DNA of 64,000 nucleotides from Mya arenaria (lineage: Eukaryota; Mollusca; Bivalvia; Myida; Myidae). Under the pieces are notes generated by a model, which ran no database searches, was not told the DNA's origin, and worked only from the letters and a program-made list of their open reading frames with translations. The translations under genes and the position numbers were made by a program. Location: positions 68,898,046 through 68,962,045 of the forward strand of contig NC_069125.1 in assembly GCF_026914265.1 (NCBI RefSeq), given 5' to 3'. Positions 61,910 to 64,000 of this stretch are shown piece by piece. Numbering within the stretch: the first letter of the stretch is position 1; every line of letters starts with the position of its first letter.

Positions 61910-62810
61910 CTTCTGAGATTTTCTAGATCGCCTCCTCTTGGTTGCTGGCTTGAAGTTCGGTTTGATGGACGGTGCGATTTATTTAACGACTATTTGAAGC
62001 ATTCGTCGAAGTAATGCTTAAATAATGAAAATGCACTTTATGGAAAGCTTGTCCAGTCAGTACAATAATGCACGTTACACGATAATGTCGACATCTTCCA
62101 TCAAAAATGATAACTCGTTTGAATAAATATGGTATTGATGCGGTGATGCATTAAGCGAGTATTGAGAAATTAAACAGCCAAGTCCTACACCAAGAAACAC
62201 ATTACATCATGGTCGTACTCCAAAAACACACTGCACATTATTTGCATTTCATTAGCTTCGCCCCTATTGCAAATAGATGTTAATATATAAATAATATAAT
62301 TCCGTCATAAGAGCATTAAGCTATCCACTCTGATTTAAAGTTAGCATAGCTCTGCAACCAGGTACTTTAACCCAGATTGTTCACATATGATTCATGTACT
62401 ATATATCGAACCTCAGTATCGACCCGTATTCAACTTTAATGGTATAGGGCACTTCTAACCATAACCTCGTTCACTAAACCTTTTAACTGGCAAACATTGT
62501 TCGCGTCACAGATCAGTCGTTGCAGTATAATTATGCTTATACATTCTTAAGTCAAGATATCATTCTGTATTTAACACGTATGCGGAGTGGGCGTTTAAGT
62601 TTAGAGATGTACTTTTAACATGTGGTATAATTGATGATAATCAAGTGCCTATTGCAAAAAGATTCCTTGTTTTATACATACAGAATCAATTTTGATGGTA
62701 TGCATTTTTCATCATCTTTTACCACTACTGCATTTAAACATCTACTGTATTTTGCACAGTCATTTACTATATGTGAACTTTTTGATGACAACTTAGAATT
62801 AAATAAAAAA
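61910..62810. other. Upstream of tetraspanin, no gene recognised
   Basis: AT-rich sequence with no coding frame of note. It should contain the tetraspanin promoter; no clear TATA box close to the start codon was identified. Confidence 0.45.
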
Positions 62811-62817
62811 AAAAATT

Positions 62818-63237
62818 TAACAAGAGGGCCGTGATTACCCTAAAACGCTCACCTGAGTGAAAGTTTTAAACCATTTGGTTAAACATATTTGTTATTGAAA
62901 ACATACAAAGAAAGCAAGGTCATACACACAATATCAAAATATTGATTTGGACTATAGATATATATGGTAAAAAAAATATGTCCTTTCCCATTTTTTTTTT
63001 TATTTTTTTTGTTTATTATTTTTTTTTAGGGGGGGGGGGAGGGGAGTGAGGTTGATAGAGGACTACTGTATGATGCTACATACAAAATATTAAGGGTTTG
63101 GGCCTGATGGTTTCATACAAGAAGAATATAGCATATTTCCCTATATAGATTAGGAGGGGGTGTTGTTAACGACAGACGATGGACATAGATCGATCACAAT
63201 AGCTCACCTTCAACACTTCATGCTTAGGTCAGCTAAA
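62818..63237. mobile_element. Dispersed element related to 3392-4341
   Basis: It begins AACAAGAGGGCCGTGATTAC then CCTAAAACGCTCACCTGAGT and ends CACAATAGCTCACC...TTAGGTCAGCTAAAA. The ends thus match those of the element at 3392-4341, including GACGATGGACAT before the right end. It is shorter (about 420 bp), with a T-rich and G-rich interior near 62990-63045. Confidence 0.65.
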
Positions 63238-63724
63238 ATGACCACATATTGTTTCATTTCTATTTTCTTTATTTCAGTTTATAAGTTCTTCATATGAAGG
63301 GTATGTTATTAACACAGTCATGGCATGCACATGCATACTATAAAAGGGGTAAAATACCAAAACTCATCTTACTTATACTGTCTGATATTAAATAGGTGAT
63401 TTATTGAATACATGTACATGTTATAACTGATAAACTTTCGCTTTCTTTAACTGCACTGGGCTTGAAGGATTAACTTCCATAGGTACCTCCAAACAATTCA
63501 CTATGGACTGCAAAAATGCTGGCTTATAAAATCCATATTCAATAGAATTATAACTAGATATTAATTTGACAATCATTCAAACGTATCGATCAACTTTTGA
63601 ATTATATTATTTCCCCGCTAATAACTGGAAGGCAATAGTCGTATACAGACTTGAATTGATATGTTCATGAATTGAATACCTGCTAACTTCTAAGTGCACT
63701 GAACGCAACACACACGAAAACACT

Positions 63725-63730
63725 TTTATT
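63725..63730 (-). terminator. Poly(A) signal of the second tetraspanin copy
   Basis: AATAAA on the minus strand, in the same position relative to the stop codon as in the first tetraspanin gene. Confidence 0.55.
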
Positions 63731-63841
63731 ATATTGTAAAAGTATAAAAAAAGAGATATGTATGTAAATGCTAAAACAACTGAAAGTAATGTCCAGACTA
63801 GAACATCTGGAAACAGCTGCAGGTCTGCATTTAGGTTTCTT

Positions 63842-63913
63842 TCAAACAAGACCGGCTCTTTTCTTCTTGAAAACCGCAATAATTATAATCACACTGAAGA
63901 ATATTGCACCAAG
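63842..63913 (-). CDS. Terminal exon of a second tetraspanin copy (partial)
   Basis: Seventy-two bases that encode the same 23 residues and stop as the last exon of the tetraspanin at 58930-61909 (LGAIFFSVIIIIAVFKKKRAGLV-like). It is preceded on the minus strand by a CAG acceptor. The 3' flank (63571-63841) and adjacent intron (63914-64000) are also very similar to the first copy. Either a full tandem paralogue continues beyond the right edge, or only the 3' end was duplicated; the window cannot tell. Unbroken coding and a kept poly(A) signal favour a working paralogue. Confidence 0.7.
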   Translation of the reverse strand, partial: LGAIFFSVIIIIAVFKKKRAGLV

Positions 63914-64000
63914 CTGAAACAATGGAAGGCAACATTTAATTGAGGTCTAAAAAGAACATTTTGAACTGTATGATGAGTGCTTGTCTAATTTCGGAATGAA

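Overview
This looks like nuclear DNA from a bivalve mollusc. The sequence is AT-rich with GT-AG introns and holds a cluster of divergent IL-17-type cytokine genes, a family known to be expanded in bivalves. It also carries several AT-rich dispersed elements of the kind common in bivalve introns and intergenic DNA. No prokaryotic operon, rRNA, CRISPR array or complete tRNA gene was seen.

Layout. Positions 540-2867 hold a broken Ty3/gypsy-type fossil with a short 3' LTR, followed by dispersed repeats, a SINE-like piece and a perfect 58-bp tandem repeat. Five IL-17-like genes lie at 6630-7199 (-), 10073-10797 (+), 30462-31013 (-), 31572-32291 (-) and 38727-39278 (-). Between and around them sit four unrelated minisatellite families: 47 bp at 12.5-17.1 kb, 50 bp at 21.9-24.8 kb, 60/52 bp at 27.7-29.8 kb, and 84 bp at 33.3-34.4 and 35.9-36.2 kb. 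Together they make up about 11 kb. A LINE sits inside the last array. A second Ty3/gypsy pol fragment lies near 27.1 kb and a second LINE fragment at 36.7-37.3 kb.

The right third holds two ordinary multi-exon genes. The first (44442-58185, +) reads as 13 exons and 1034 codons. It starts with an XRCC1 N-terminal-type domain (XNDC1-like), continues through acidic/RG-rich modules, and carries three C-x2-C-x11-H-x3-C fingers with the exact spacing of UBZ4 ubiquitin-binding fingers. The second (58930-61909, -) is a complete seven-exon, 289-residue tetraspanin that converges on the first. The terminal exon of a second tetraspanin copy lies at 63842-63913 and continues beyond the window.

The IL-17-like proteins would act as secreted immune ligands. 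The XNDC1-like protein is predicted to be nuclear and to work in DNA damage or chromatin processes, and the tetraspanin is a membrane organiser. Nothing suggests the three groups share a pathway; the window is best read as an IL-17 cluster unusually rich in tandem repeats, next to an unrelated gene-dense block. All coding calls come from reading motifs, frames and splice signals by eye.
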